A DNA stretch of 64,000 nucleotides from NCBI RefSeq assembly GCF_023022985.1, contig NZ_CP095461.1, forward strand, positions 3,162,001-3,226,000, given 5' to 3'. Positions 41,837 through 50,872 of this stretch are shown here, in pieces. The stretch comes from Arthrobacter gengyunqii (GTDB taxonomy: Bacteria; Actinomycetota; Actinomycetes; Actinomycetales; Micrococcaceae). Under the pieces are notes generated by a model. The model searched no databases. It had not been told where the DNA came from and saw only the letters and a program-made list of their open reading frames with translations. A program made the translations under genes and the position numbers. The stretch's first letter is position 1. The number at the start of each line of letters is the position of its first letter.

Positions 41837-42721
41837 GTGGCTACAGCCGCGCAGTGGTTAGAAGGAGCCCGCCCCCGCACCCTGCCGATGGCAGTGGCGC
41901 CGGTCATTATCGGCACGGCCGCGGCGTATGACCTGGGGTCGTTCAAACCCCTGAATGCCGTGCTCGCCGCACTGGTGGCCATCCTGCTGCAGGTGGGCGT
42001 GAATTACGCCAACGACTACTCGGACGGCATCCGCGGAACTGATGACAACCGGGTGGGCCCGCTGCGGCTGACCGGATCCGGCGCGGCACGTGCCAATCAG
42101 GTCAAGTACGCGGCCTTCGCCTGCTTTGGTGCTGCCATGGTTGCCGGTCTGGCCCTGGTCGTCCTGTCCTCGGCCTGGTTCCTGATTCTGGTGGGAGTGG
42201 GCTGCGTCGCGGCGGCCTGGGGTTACACGGGCGGCCGCAACCCCTACGGCTACCTGGGTCTGGGCGACGTCTTCGTGTTTGTGTTCTTTGGTCTGGTGGC
42301 AACCCTGGGCACCACGTACACGCAGGCCGGACAGGTCAGCCTGCCTGCGCTGATTGGTGCCGTGGGTACCGGACTGATCGCGATGGCGCTGCTGATGGCC
42401 AACAACGTTCGGGACATCCCGACTGACCGCGAGGCTGGTAAACGGACCCTGGCCGTGCGGCTGGGCGACGAGGCTGCCCGCATCAGCTACGTAATGATGC
42501 TGGCGGTGGCCATCCTGCTGCCGCTGTTCCTCGCGGCCGACTACCCCTGGGTGCTGCTGGTGCTGCTGCTGATTCCGGCCTGCCTGATGCCCAGCTGGCT
42601 CATGCTCAAGGGCAAGAAGCGCCGGAGCCTGATCCCGGTCCTGCAGCAGACCGGGCTGATCAATCTGGGCTTCGCACTGCTGTACAGCCTCGGACTCGTC
42701 CTTACCCGGCTGCTGGCCTAG
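41837..42721 (+). CDS. menA: 1,4-dihydroxy-2-naphthoate polyprenyltransferase
   Basis: A 294-residue membrane prenyltransferase that attaches the isoprenoid tail to make demethylmenaquinone. The first Asp-rich motif is NDYSDGIRGTD and the second MANNVRDIPTDREAGKRTLAVRLGD; about eight helices are visible. The GTG at 41837 is preferred over TTG at 41831 because GAGGA stands 8 bases before it. It follows menE by 102 bases. Ends 21 bases from the converging DUF4229 gene. Confidence 0.94.
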   Translation: MATAAQWLEGARPRTLPMAVAPVIIGTAAAYDLGSFKPLNAVLAALVAILLQVGVNYANDYSDGIRGTDDNRVGPLRLTGSGAARANQVKYAAFACFGAAMVAGLALVVLSSAWFLILVGVGCVAAAWGYTGGRNPYGYLGLGDVFVFVFFGLVATLGTTYTQAGQVSLPALIGAVGTGLIAMALLMANNVRDIPTDREAGKRTLAVRLGDEAARISYVMMLAVAILLPLFLAADYPWVLLVLLLIPACLMPSWLMLKGKKRRSLIPVLQQTGLINLGFALLYSLGLVLTRLLA

Positions 42722-42742
42722 GGATAACGCCCGGGATCGTGC

Positions 42743-43054
42743 TTACTTCTCGTCGCGGGGACGGCGGTCTGAGTTGATCTGCACATCCGGGTGCGCGTCC
42801 AGCAGGCTGTCTTCAGCACCGGCGTCGTCGCGTTCAACGCGGTTTGTGGTCCGCGGGTTGTTGCCGTGGAAGCGCTGCTGAACAGTGCGCGCCGCTTCGT
42901 CGCGCATCTCGCGGAAGAACAGGTACGTCACGCACCACGCCAGGACGGCACCGACAATGGCGGAGAGCACAAGGCCCAGCCCAAGCCACACGCATGCTGC
43001 AAAGAAGACGGCCACCAAACCAAGGCGGAGAGCGGTAAATTTCCAGAAAGCCAC
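42743..43054 (-). CDS. DUF4229 domain membrane protein
   Basis: A 103-residue actinobacterial protein with two transmembrane helices (about 8-25 and 27-47) and a charged cytosolic tail (FREMRDEAARTVQQRF, then Asp/Arg-rich). DUF4229 has no assigned function. The start is GTG at 43054 with TAGAAT 6 bases upstream on the minus strand, so leaderless translation is likely. Confidence 0.82.
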   Translation of the reverse strand: MAFWKFTALRLGLVAVFFAACVWLGLGLVLSAIVGAVLAWCVTYLFFREMRDEAARTVQQRFHGNNPRTTNRVERDDAGAEDSLLDAHPDVQINSDRRPRDEK

Positions 43055-43060
43055 ACCGCC

Positions 43061-43066
43061 ATTCTA
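43061..43066 (-). promoter_or_regulatory. -10 element for DUF4229 gene (probable leaderless mRNA)
   Basis: TAGAAT on the minus strand, exactly 6 bases before the GTG start; no Shine-Dalgarno sequence. Confidence 0.58.
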
Positions 43067-43162
43067 GTGGCTGTTCCTGCGGCGGGCGTCTTCAGGACCG
43101 GGTTGGAAGCTGTTCGACCCGCCCGGCTTGGAACTCACAGCTGAAGGTCAGGTGCGCTCCCC

Positions 43163-43168
43163 TACAAT
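43163..43168 (+). promoter_or_regulatory. -10 element for PLDc_N gene (probable leaderless mRNA)
   Basis: TACAAT, a near-consensus -10, lies exactly 6 bases before the ATG at 43175. This is the clearest case of the pattern. Confidence 0.62.
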
Positions 43169-43174
43169 TGAGTC

Positions 43175-43555
43175 ATGCCTCGCCTCGTGCTTTTCGGTGT
43201 CATCATTGTCGCCGCCGTCATTATTTACGCCATCATCGACTGCGTCATGTCGCGGGCGCAGGAGGTGCGCAGCATCTCAAAGACTGCATGGATCTTCACG
43301 ATCGTGCTGTTGCCGGTGATCGGCGCGCTCCTGTGGTTCCTGTTTGGACGGCCCAAGAGCGGCCCGGAGCCGAAGAACCGCAAGGTCCGGCATCCCACCG
43401 CACCCGATGACGACCCGGAGTTCCTGCGCAACCTGGCGATCCGCCGTCGGCAGCAGGAGAAGGAAGCCGAGCTCAAGCGGCGCGAAGCCGAACTGCGTGA
43501 GCGTGAAAAGCAGTCCGGGACCAAGAAGAACGACGACGAAAAGCCCACCACGTAG
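43175..43555 (+). CDS. PLDc_N domain membrane protein
   Basis: A 126-residue protein with two transmembrane helices (about 3-25 and 40-60) in the phospholipase D nuclease N-terminal (PLDc_N) pattern: VMSRAQEVRSISKTAWIFTIVLLPVIGALLWFLFGRP. The C-terminal half is a charged helix rich in Arg, Glu and Lys (RRRQQEKEAELKRREAELRERE), probably a coiled coil. PLDc_N helices normally anchor cardiolipin synthases; here they stand alone and the function is unknown. A good terminator follows. Confidence 0.82.
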   Translation: MPRLVLFGVIIVAAVIIYAIIDCVMSRAQEVRSISKTAWIFTIVLLPVIGALLWFLFGRPKSGPEPKNRKVRHPTAPDDDPEFLRNLAIRRRQQEKEAELKRREAELREREKQSGTKKNDDEKPTT

Positions 43556-43578
43556 ACCTTTCCGGTGTTGAACCGCAG

Positions 43579-43613
43579 AACCCGCTCCCGGCATCACGGG
43601 GGCGGGTTTTTTG
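43579..43613 (+). terminator. intrinsic terminator after the PLDc_N gene
   Basis: Stem AACCCGCTCCCGG / CGGGGGCGGGTT with a short loop, followed by a run of T. A classical rho-independent terminator on the plus strand. Confidence 0.85.
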
Positions 43614-43709
43614 CTGCCCGGCGGCGGGGGTCGGGTCTGGCGGCTGCCTGTCGTCCAGGTCTGGCGCCGTCGGTGCCCCACTGTTCCAGCAGGACCCTGC
43701 ACCGAGAAA

Positions 43710-43751
43710 GCAAAAACCCGCCGCCCGGCGAACCGGAGGACGGGTTTTTGC
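43710..43751. terminator. bidirectional terminator after ccsB
   Basis: Outer stem GCAAAAACCCG pairs with CGGGTTTTTGC, giving A and T tracts on both sides. It should stop transcription of the ccs operon on the minus strand, and read-through on the plus strand. Confidence 0.78.
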
Positions 43752-43772
43752 GGCCGAAAGCCAATAAGCGCG

Positions 43773-44870
43773 TTAGACGCCGGAGTAGCTGTGCAGGCCG
43801 GCGAAGAAGACGTTCACGATCGTGAAGTTGAAGACCACGCAGAGGAAGCCGACGATCGAGAGCCAGGCGGCACGGGTACCGGTCCAGCCGCGGGTGGCGC
43901 GGGCGTGCAGGTAGCCGGCGTACACGACCCAGATCACGAAGGTCCAGACTTCCTTGGTATCCCAGCCCCAGTACCGGCCCCAGGCCTGCTCAGCCCATAC
44001 GGACCCGGCCATGAGGGTGAACGTCCACAGCACGAAGGCCACGGCATTGATGCGGTAGGCGAAGTTTTCCAGCGCCTGGGCGGACGGAACAATGCGCAGG
44101 AATGCGAGTTTGGAGGTGCCGCCGGCGCGGATCTTGGACTCGCGGTCCGCCTGCAGCAGCTGCAGGACGGACATGGCGAACGTGAGCGTGAACAGCGCGG
44201 AAGCAATAACCGCCACCGACACGTGAATGATGAGCCAGTAGCTCTGCAGTGCCGGGATCAGGTGGGCCACCGGCGTCGGGAAGCCAATGGTCGCCACCAT
44301 CATCATGATCAGGACCAATGCCAGCACGAACGTGCCCAGGAAGCGCAGGTCACGCTTGAGCAGGACCAGCAGGAAGACGACGGCAACCACGAGGGCGCCG
44401 GTGGTGCAGAACTCGTACATGTTGCCCCAGGGCACCCGGTGGGCGGCGAGCCCGCGGGCGACCACGGCTGCGGTGTGGATCAACGCACCCAGGATGGTCA
44501 GCGCAACGCCGACGCGCGCGGCGTTGCGGCGCGCTCCAACGTACCCCATGGAGGCATCAGCAGTCTGTGCCACGGCACCGCCGTCGGCAGTCGTGCCGTC
44601 GGCGTCCCAGCCGCGCACGTTGCCGTCCGCCAGATACGTGTCGGAGCCGGCGCGGCCCGAGCGGGCGGACGGGCCGGAGACAGCGCCGGCGCGGGCGGGC
44701 ACCGAAGCCCCGGCCTGCTGCTCGGTGAGCTTGGATTCCACGGCATGGATGGTTTTGCTGCTCTTGGCGAGGTCCCAGGTGAAGGCAAGGAACGCCACCG
44801 TATAGGCGAACGCCGCCAACAGCATGAACAGCTCGCTGTACTCAGCGAGGGTGTAATCGATGGAGGGCAT
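43773..44870 (-). CDS. ccsB: cytochrome c biogenesis protein CcsB (heme handling)
   Basis: A 365-residue system II protein with about eight helices. The heme-handling WWD-type segment is WGRYWGWDTKEVWTFVIWVVYAGYLHAR, and conserved histidines occur in IHVSVAVIASALF and near HRVPWGNMYEF. With ResB it carries heme across the membrane and attaches it to CxxCH apocytochromes. Its ATG overlaps the ResB stop by one base. Last gene of the ccs operon. Confidence 0.93.
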   Translation of the reverse strand: MPSIDYTLAEYSELFMLLAAFAYTVAFLAFTWDLAKSSKTIHAVESKLTEQQAGASVPARAGAVSGPSARSGRAGSDTYLADGNVRGWDADGTTADGGAVAQTADASMGYVGARRNAARVGVALTILGALIHTAAVVARGLAAHRVPWGNMYEFCTTGALVVAVVFLLVLLKRDLRFLGTFVLALVLIMMMVATIGFPTPVAHLIPALQSYWLIIHVSVAVIASALFTLTFAMSVLQLLQADRESKIRAGGTSKLAFLRIVPSAQALENFAYRINAVAFVLWTFTLMAGSVWAEQAWGRYWGWDTKEVWTFVIWVVYAGYLHARATRGWTGTRAAWLSIVGFLCVVFNFTIVNVFFAGLHSYSGV

Positions 44871-46690
44871 TACGAGTCCTTACCTGTTTCCTTCTCCTGC
44901 GCGGCATTGCTGTCCGCTGATGCTCCGGGTTCTTCGTCCCGGTCTGTCATGTGCTGTCCGGCGCCCGGGGCAGATGTTCCCCCCGCGCCATTGTCCTCCA
45001 CTGGGCCGGCACCCGCCAACCACTGCTTTTGGAGCAGATCGCGGACGGCTGCGGCCTCGGTGGCCAGGCGCTGGTCTTCACCGCGGGCCAGGAGCCCGTA
45101 TTCGACCATGATTCGGCCGTCGGCATGGGTTCCGGTGCGGACCCAAACGCGGCGCCGGGCCAGGAACAGTGACGCTGCCAGGCCGGCGAGGGAGAGGGTG
45201 GCGAAGGTCAGAACCCAGATCTTCGCCGGATCGTAGTGGATGTCCAGGGCGGCGTAGCGCTTGATGCCGTCAAAGCTGATGGAGCCCTTGCCGTCGGGAA
45301 GCTCGTAGGTCTCGTTGACGCCCAGGACAATGCCGCCGGCATCCAGGTTGCGGCTGTTGATCTCGGTGAGATCCTCGGTGTCCAGGACGTACACGTTGCT
45401 CGGCACGCCGTCGTCCAGGCCCAGGTCGCCGTAGTAGGCGTTGAGGTTCAGCTGCGGATTGATCGGATCCGGGTCGCCTGAATAGGACACGCCCTGCTCG
45501 TCGAGCATGGCCGTGGGGAGGAAGAAGCCCACGAAGCCGAGCTGGTCCGGCTTGGCATCCGGCGCCTTGATCACCATCAGTGACGTGTACATGCCGTCGC
45601 TGGGAACGGACACAACCGGACCCTGCAGTGCAATGTTGCCCTCGCCGTCGCGCACGGTGACGACGGGCGCATAACCGTTGCCGACCAGGTAGACGCGGCT
45701 GCCGCCGATGGTGAGCGGGGCGTTGACCTTGAGCGTTTCGGTGTGCTCGGCGGCATCCGGGCTTTCCTTGACCGTCATGTCGGCGGTGAAGTCCAGCGGC
45801 TGGCCGTAGTGGGTGGGCGACTCGCGGTCGAACCGGACGCTGAACTTGTCCAGCGTCAGCGAGTAGGGCGCCAACTGCTGCTCGGTGAAACTGGTGCCCG
45901 GGGTGAACGAGTCGTAACCCACCAGGGTGTTGACGAAGGATTCACCCTCCACCACCACCTTCTGTCCGCTGTAGCCAAAGAGTCCGCCGACGGCGATGCA
46001 GATCAGCACCCCGATCAGGGCGGTGTGGAACACGAGGTTTCCGATTTCCTTCGCGAAGCCGCGTTCAGCCCCCACGGAGGGGCGGTCGGTGTCCAGGTCC
46101 CGGACATCCACCCGGTAGCCGCGCTTGCGCAGCATCTGTGCGGCTTCCTTGACAGCGGCGGCAGCAGTGAGGCCCGACGACGCCGGCACGGCCAGGGTTC
46201 CGTACTCCGGCAGCCGGGACAGCCTCTTGGGTGTGCGCGGCGGCTTGGAGCGCATGGCCCGGTAGTGTGCCTTGGCCCGGGGAATGACACACCCGATCAA
46301 GGAAATGAACAGCAGCAGGTAAATCGCCGAGAACCAGACCGAGGAATACACGTCGAAGAGCTGCAGCCGGTCCAGCCAGGGACCGGTGTCCGGATTGTCC
46401 TTCAGGTACTGCGTGACGACGGCAGGGTTGGCCGGCCGCTGCGGAAACAGCGATCCCGGCACAGCGGCCACAGCCAGCAGCAGGAGCAGGAACAGCGCCG
46501 TGCGCATGCTGGTGAGCTGGGTCCAGGCCCAGCGCAGCATGCCCAGCGGGCCGAGGGACGGCAGCTGGACATCCCCGCCGCGGCCCTTGCCGCCGGCGCC
46601 GTTCCTGCCGCCCTTGCCTCCGCCGGGCACGCCGGAGCCACTTGCGCCGTTTTTCTCGGCTTCGGTCAAAACATCCGGTTCGCGCTTCAA
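44870..46690 (-). CDS. resB: cytochrome c biogenesis protein ResB (Ccs1)
   Basis: A 606-residue partner of CcsB. Three helices lie near the N-terminus (LTSMRTALFLLLLLAVAAVPG, YSSVWFSAIYLLLFISLIGCV, NLVFHTALIGVLICIAVGGLFG), then a large extracytoplasmic beta-rich domain and a final helix (WVLTFATLSLAGLAASLFLARRR). The first 40 residues are Gly/Lys-rich; the last 80 form an acidic cytosolic tail. The start is an uncertain TTG at 46690. It lies between ccdA and ccsB. Confidence 0.92.
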   Translation of the reverse strand: MKREPDVLTEAEKNGASGSGVPGGGKGGRNGAGGKGRGGDVQLPSLGPLGMLRWAWTQLTSMRTALFLLLLLAVAAVPGSLFPQRPANPAVVTQYLKDNPDTGPWLDRLQLFDVYSSVWFSAIYLLLFISLIGCVIPRAKAHYRAMRSKPPRTPKRLSRLPEYGTLAVPASSGLTAAAAVKEAAQMLRKRGYRVDVRDLDTDRPSVGAERGFAKEIGNLVFHTALIGVLICIAVGGLFGYSGQKVVVEGESFVNTLVGYDSFTPGTSFTEQQLAPYSLTLDKFSVRFDRESPTHYGQPLDFTADMTVKESPDAAEHTETLKVNAPLTIGGSRVYLVGNGYAPVVTVRDGEGNIALQGPVVSVPSDGMYTSLMVIKAPDAKPDQLGFVGFFLPTAMLDEQGVSYSGDPDPINPQLNLNAYYGDLGLDDGVPSNVYVLDTEDLTEINSRNLDAGGIVLGVNETYELPDGKGSISFDGIKRYAALDIHYDPAKIWVLTFATLSLAGLAASLFLARRRVWVRTGTHADGRIMVEYGLLARGEDQRLATEAAAVRDLLQKQWLAGAGPVEDNGAGGTSAPGAGQHMTDRDEEPGASADSNAAQEKETGKDS

Positions 46691-46778
46691 CTGGCTCTCA
46701 TGGTTCTTTGAAGGGTGTTTGGGCGGGGCATGGGCTCTGGGAGTCCTTGGTCTTTTGTCAGCGGGATTGGCGTAGGCA

Positions 46779-47579
46779 TCAGATCGGCAGGGTCACACTA
46801 TCCAACCAACCTTGGAGATTGTTGATCCAGATGTTCCAGACGCCTGTGATCATCAGGACACCCAGTGCAATCAGCATTCCGCCGCCGAATCGCTGCAGTG
46901 CGAGCCGGTGCCTGCGGAAGACGCCCAGGGCGCCCATGCCGCGGCGGAAGCCCAGGGCGATCAGCAGGAACGGCAGGCCCAGGCCAAGGCAGTAGATGAA
47001 GGTCAGGAACGCGCCCTTGGCGGCGGTGGCATCGTCCCCGGAGAAGGACAGCAGCTGCACGGCCGAGAGGGTCGGGCCGAGGCAGGGCGCCCAGCCCAGC
47101 CCGAACGTGATGCCCAGCAGCGGTGCGCCCCACAGCCCCGCCGGCGGGCGGGCGGTGATTTTCCGGTCCCGCTGGAACCAGCTCAGGCCGCCCATGAAGA
47201 CAATGCCCAGGACGATGATGGCCGCACCCAGGACCTGCGGAATCCAGGCCTGGTCGGCACCGCGCAGCCAGCCTCCCAGCTGGCCCACGCCGGCGCCGAT
47301 GATCACAAAGACGGCGGAAAAACCCAGCACGAAGAGGCCGATCCCCACCAGCATCCGTCCGCGGCGCTGCTTTTGGAGGTCAACACCGGTCAGGCCGGTG
47401 ACGTAGCCCAGGTATCCGGGAACCAGCGGCAGCACGCACGGGGACAGGAACGAAACGAGCCCGGCCAGGGCTGCCACCGGAATGGCCAGCAGCATGGAGC
47501 CGTTCAGGATGGTCTCGGCGAAAACGTTCGCGGCAGGCAGCGCAGCGGGCACGCCGGCGGTGAGGGCTGAAGCAAACAT
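46779..47579 (-). CDS. ccdA: cytochrome c biogenesis protein CcdA
   Basis: A 266-residue, six-helix thiol-disulfide transporter that brings reducing power across the membrane to the TlpA/ResA protein. The catalytic cysteines are in SFLSPCVLPLVPGYLGYVTG and GLGWAPCLGPTLSAV. It lies 5 bases after the thioredoxin-like gene and 88 bases before resB. Confidence 0.94.
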   Translation of the reverse strand: MFASALTAGVPAALPAANVFAETILNGSMLLAIPVAALAGLVSFLSPCVLPLVPGYLGYVTGLTGVDLQKQRRGRMLVGIGLFVLGFSAVFVIIGAGVGQLGGWLRGADQAWIPQVLGAAIIVLGIVFMGGLSWFQRDRKITARPPAGLWGAPLLGITFGLGWAPCLGPTLSAVQLLSFSGDDATAAKGAFLTFIYCLGLGLPFLLIALGFRRGMGALGVFRRHRLALQRFGGGMLIALGVLMITGVWNIWINNLQGWLDSVTLPI

Positions 47580-47584
47580 GCCGG

Positions 47585-48220
47585 CTAGGCTGCCAGCGCG
47601 TCGGAGATGAGGGCCTTCAACGTGCCCTTGTCCGCCAGGCCGAGGATGCGGGCGGCCACGCGGCCCTCGCGGTCCAAGACCAGCGTGGTGGGAACGGCCG
47701 ACGGCGGCACGAACTGGGTCATGGCCAGTAGGATTCCGCCGTCCTTGTCCTGGAAGCTGGGATAGGGAATGTTGAACGACCGTTCGAAGGCTTCCGCGGT
47801 GTTGCGCTCATCCCTGATGTTCACACCGTAGAAGCGCGCCCCCTCGGGCTCGAACGCATCGTGGAGTTCCACCAGATCCGGGGCTTCCTTGCGGCAGGGC
47901 GCACAGGCGGCGTACCAGAAGTTCAGCACCACTACGCTGCCGGCAAATTCCGACGACGAGACGGTGGTGCCGTCAAACAGGGCGCCTTCCAGCTGTACGG
48001 GCTCGCCGCGCTGGTCAGAGGCATATTCGGTGACGGACCCGTCACCGGCGATGTAGTTCTTGTTGTCCCCCGCTTTGGCCTGCGCGGCAAGCGGATCCTC
48101 CACGGCGCAGCCCGATGCTGCGGCAACTGCAGGCACGCCGAGAGCCAGGCCGGCGCCAAGCTTCAGGAAGGAGCGGCGGCGCATGGCATCCGGCTGGGGG
48201 GTGCTCTGAGGATTCTTCAA
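47585..48220 (-). CDS. TlpA/ResA-type thiol-disulfide oxidoreductase, lipoprotein
   Basis: A 211-residue exported thioredoxin-fold protein. A twin-arginine-like signal (MRRRSFLKLGAGLALG) ends in a lipobox (AASGC). The active site is CAPC (YAACAPCRKE), with the cis-Pro loop SAVPTTLVLDREG. It keeps heme-binding cysteines of apocytochrome c reduced, using electrons from CcdA. The start is TTG at 48220 or, less likely, ATG at 48184. Second gene of the operon after the phosphatase gene. Confidence 0.9.
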   Translation of the reverse strand: MKNPQSTPQPDAMRRRSFLKLGAGLALGVPAVAAASGCAVEDPLAAQAKAGDNKNYIAGDGSVTEYASDQRGEPVQLEGALFDGTTVSSSEFAGSVVVLNFWYAACAPCRKEAPDLVELHDAFEPEGARFYGVNIRDERNTAEAFERSFNIPYPSFQDKDGGILLAMTQFVPPSAVPTTLVLDREGRVAARILGLADKGTLKALISDALAA

Positions 48221-48277
48221 CTATTTCCAGCTTTCATCGCGGCAGGGGGGCCACTTCTACAACGCGTAGTAATTCTA

Positions 48278-48940
48278 TTATGCTCCCGGAATGTTCGCCG
48301 CACCGGGCAGAAGATCCGCGGAGGGCTCGGCGTACCGGACGCCGATCAGGGTGTCCCCGTCGAAATCCAGGGAGGTTACGGAGGTCAGCGTGCACTGCCG
48401 GTTGCGGGGATCATGCCAGAGTTTGCGTCCCTCGGCGGACAGCCGCGTGACCCAGATGGGCAGCTGATGGCTGACCAGGACGGCTTCGGCACGGTCGCCG
48501 CCGAGCTCGACGGCGCGCAGCCGGGCGTCGGTGACTGCCTCCATGACACGCGCGGCCTGGGCCGCATACGGTTCACCCCAGGACGGCTTGAAAGGGTTGC
48601 ACATCAGCGGCCAGTAGCGCGGGTTGCGCAGCCGGCTGGTGACGCCGGAGAGCCCCTCGAACTTGTTGGTGGCTTCCAGGATGCGCTCATCGGTGGTGAT
48701 GCCCAGGCCGAGGGACGCCGCGATGGGAGCGGCGGTCTCCTGCGCCCGCGTCAGAGGCGAGGCGACGAGGTGAACGAGCTTGGCGCCGTCGTTCTTCTGC
48801 GCCTCAAAATAACCGGCAACGCGGCGGGCCATCTGCTGGCCAAGCTCGGAAAGGTGAAACTCCGGCAGGCGCCCGTAAAGGACTCCGTCGGGGTTGAAGA
48901 CTTCTCCATGACGGACGAGGTGGATCGAGGCACGCGACAT
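48278..48940 (-). CDS. histidine phosphatase family protein heading the ccs operon
   Basis: A 220-residue phosphoglycerate-mutase-like protein: phosphohistidine motif HLVRHGEVFNPDGVLYGR, LVASPLTRAQETA, and second His in VLVSHQLPIWV. The start at 48940 excludes a long unlikely extension. From memory, a related gene (Rv0525) precedes the cytochrome c biogenesis genes in Mycobacterium tuberculosis too, so the linkage is old although the function is unknown. Confidence 0.85.
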   Translation of the reverse strand: MSRASIHLVRHGEVFNPDGVLYGRLPEFHLSELGQQMARRVAGYFEAQKNDGAKLVHLVASPLTRAQETAAPIAASLGLGITTDERILEATNKFEGLSGVTSRLRNPRYWPLMCNPFKPSWGEPYAAQAARVMEAVTDARLRAVELGGDRAEAVLVSHQLPIWVTRLSAEGRKLWHDPRNRQCTLTSVTSLDFDGDTLIGVRYAEPSADLLPGAANIPGA

Positions 48941-49084
48941 GTTCCTAAGTTTCGCAGAGTGAGCGCGCAGGACTAAATTCGTCACAATGGTTGAAGCTTG
49001 AACTAAACCGTGCGATAGTTGATGCAAATGCATGAACATGCAGCGGGGAGTCTCCCCGACATCTACCAGCATCAGGAGCACCTC

Positions 49085-49627
49085 ATGATCCCCAGCGGAC
49101 TCATCACCGGCACTTGGACCCTCGACGGCTCGCACAGCGAGATCGGTTTCACTGTCCGCCACGCCGGCATCAGCAAGGTGCGCGGCAACTTTGACGATGT
49201 CACCGCCGTGATGGAAATCGGCCCCTCCCTCGAGGATTCCACCATCAATGCCGTCATCCAGTCCGCGTCCTTCAATTCCAATGACGCCAACCGCGACGGC
49301 CACGTCAAGGGTGCCGATTTCTTCGACGTCGAGAAGTTCCCCGAGCTGACCTTCGCCGTCACCGGCATCGAAGGTTCCGGCGAGACCTACCGCGTGGCGG
49401 GCGACCTGACGATCAAGGGCACCACCCGCCCGGTTGTCCTGGAGACCGAATTCAACGGCGTGGCAGTGGACCCCTTCGGCGCAACCCGTGCCGGTTTCTC
49501 CGGCTCCACCGTCATCAGCCGCAAGGACTTTGGCCTGACCTGGAACGCCGCACTCGAAACCGGCGGAGTCCTGGTCGGCGACAAGGTGACCATCAGCGTG
49601 GACGCAGCCTTCGTGGCTGCCGCGTAA
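49085..49627 (+). CDS. YceI family protein
   Basis: A 180-residue lipocalin-like protein that in other bacteria binds polyprenoids. The family start TGTWTLDGSHSEIGFTVRHAGISKVRG and the block GHVKGADFFDVEKFPELTF are clear, as is LTIKGTTRPVVLETEF. No signal peptide is present, so it should be cytosolic, unlike the periplasmic E. coli protein. The ATG at 49085 has AGGAG 7 bases upstream. A strong terminator follows. Confidence 0.93.
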   Translation: MIPSGLITGTWTLDGSHSEIGFTVRHAGISKVRGNFDDVTAVMEIGPSLEDSTINAVIQSASFNSNDANRDGHVKGADFFDVEKFPELTFAVTGIEGSGETYRVAGDLTIKGTTRPVVLETEFNGVAVDPFGATRAGFSGSTVISRKDFGLTWNAALETGGVLVGDKVTISVDAAFVAAA

Positions 49628-49657
49628 CACAGGCATCACTCCCGCTCCGGCGGGCTG

Positions 49658-49701
49658 CAACGTAACACCCCGGCCTTTGGGACGGGGTGTTACGTTGTTT
49701 A
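49658..49701 (+). terminator. intrinsic terminator after the YceI gene
   Basis: A perfect 15-base-pair stem (CAACGTAACACCCCG with CGGGGTGTTACGTTG) and a 10-base loop, followed by TTTA. A clear rho-independent terminator. Confidence 0.88.
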
Positions 49702-49793
49702 TGCTCCGGGATAGGCTGGAATGGATCTGATTGCTGTTCCCTGATCATTCCTTCCAGGAAGCAGTACCCGCACCAACGAGCAAGCAGGCGGCG

Positions 49794-50582
49794 ATGAGTA
49801 CTCCCCCGAATACCCCGGATCCCCGGGATCCGAACGTTCCCTCGAATCCCGGCGCAGCCGATGACCAGCCCAAGTACGGCCAGCGGCTTCCCCAGCCGCC
49901 GCAGTACGGGCAGGACCAGCCGTATCCCGCCTACGGCCAGCCGGGAACCCCCAATCAGCCCGGCCAGCATTCGTCCCCCTACGGGCAGCCGTATGGACAG
50001 CAGCCGTACGGACAGCCTTACGGGCAGCCGCAGAGCCCCTACGGATACCAGGCGCCGCAGCCATCCGGATATGCGTATCCGGGATCCGGCGGTCCGGTTC
50101 CGGGCATTAAGGGTCCGGCACCCCGGGAGGTTATGACGGGCTTCTGGCTCATCATCGCTGCCGGCATCGTGACCTTCCTGTCCATGATCATCACGGTGCT
50201 CTCCAGCGCTGAAGATCCGCTGGCCACGCTTCCTCCCGCGGACCGCCAGGACATGGAGGATGCCGGCGTCACCGCGGAGCTGATGCGCAGCTCGTTCCTG
50301 ACCGTAGGTGTGGTGGTGGCGGTAATCGCCCTGCTGATCTACGTCCTGCTGGCTGTCCTGATCCGCAAGGGCAAGAACTGGGCACGGATTGTTGCCACAG
50401 TGTTCGCCGCGATATCCGCCGTCGGGCTGCTGCTGTCCCTGGTGACCGGAATCGCCTTCTCCTCGCCGCTGAACCTGCTGAACATGCTGGGCACATTGGC
50501 CGGAATCGCCGGCGTTTTCATGCTGTACCGCCCTGCGTCCCAGCCATATTTCCGCAGCCAGCCGCGTTTCGGACCCTACTGA
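49794..50582 (+). CDS. membrane protein with Pro/Gln/Tyr/Gly-rich N-terminus
   Basis: A 262-residue protein. Residues 1-110 are low complexity with repeated PYGQ units (PYGQPYGQQPYGQPYGQPQSPYG), then four transmembrane helices (about 118-142, 172-195, 202-225, 230-248). The join KGKNWARIV resembles a motif in the next gene (EGRNWARIG), so the two are paralogs. Proteins of this plan are common in actinobacteria and uncharacterised; the disordered arm may serve as a scaffold. The start at 49794 is taken at MSTPPNTPDP. Confidence 0.75.
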   Translation: MSTPPNTPDPRDPNVPSNPGAADDQPKYGQRLPQPPQYGQDQPYPAYGQPGTPNQPGQHSSPYGQPYGQQPYGQPYGQPQSPYGYQAPQPSGYAYPGSGGPVPGIKGPAPREVMTGFWLIIAAGIVTFLSMIITVLSSAEDPLATLPPADRQDMEDAGVTAELMRSSFLTVGVVVAVIALLIYVLLAVLIRKGKNWARIVATVFAAISAVGLLLSLVTGIAFSSPLNLLNMLGTLAGIAGVFMLYRPASQPYFRSQPRFGPY

Positions 50583-50627
50583 CGGACCTCCAAGGGAGCC
50601 GGAGCCGCTGCTGAGGCGGCACGCACC

Positions 50628-50664
50628 AAAAAAAGCCGGACCGTTTCCACGGACCGGCTTTTTT
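50628..50664 (+). terminator. intrinsic terminator between the two membrane-protein paralogs
   Basis: Stem AAAAAAGCCGGACCG / CGGACCGGCTTTTTT with a six-base loop, followed by T. The A and T tracts make it work in both directions. Confidence 0.88.
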
Positions 50665-50872
50665 AGTGCCCGGGTCTCCCGGAGAGGGCCCGCAGTGGTC
50701 ACAACAGCAGGGAAGCGGCGTAGCGTTTGATCTCCCGCTGGGATGGGCAGCCCATCCAGGCGCGGAGAGCGTATCCCTTTGGACGAAGGCGGCACCCGCG
50801 ATGAGTTCCCTTCCTGCTTCCCCCAATCCACAAAAAACCCGTGTTTCCACCCTGGGCACCAAGGTGCGAACA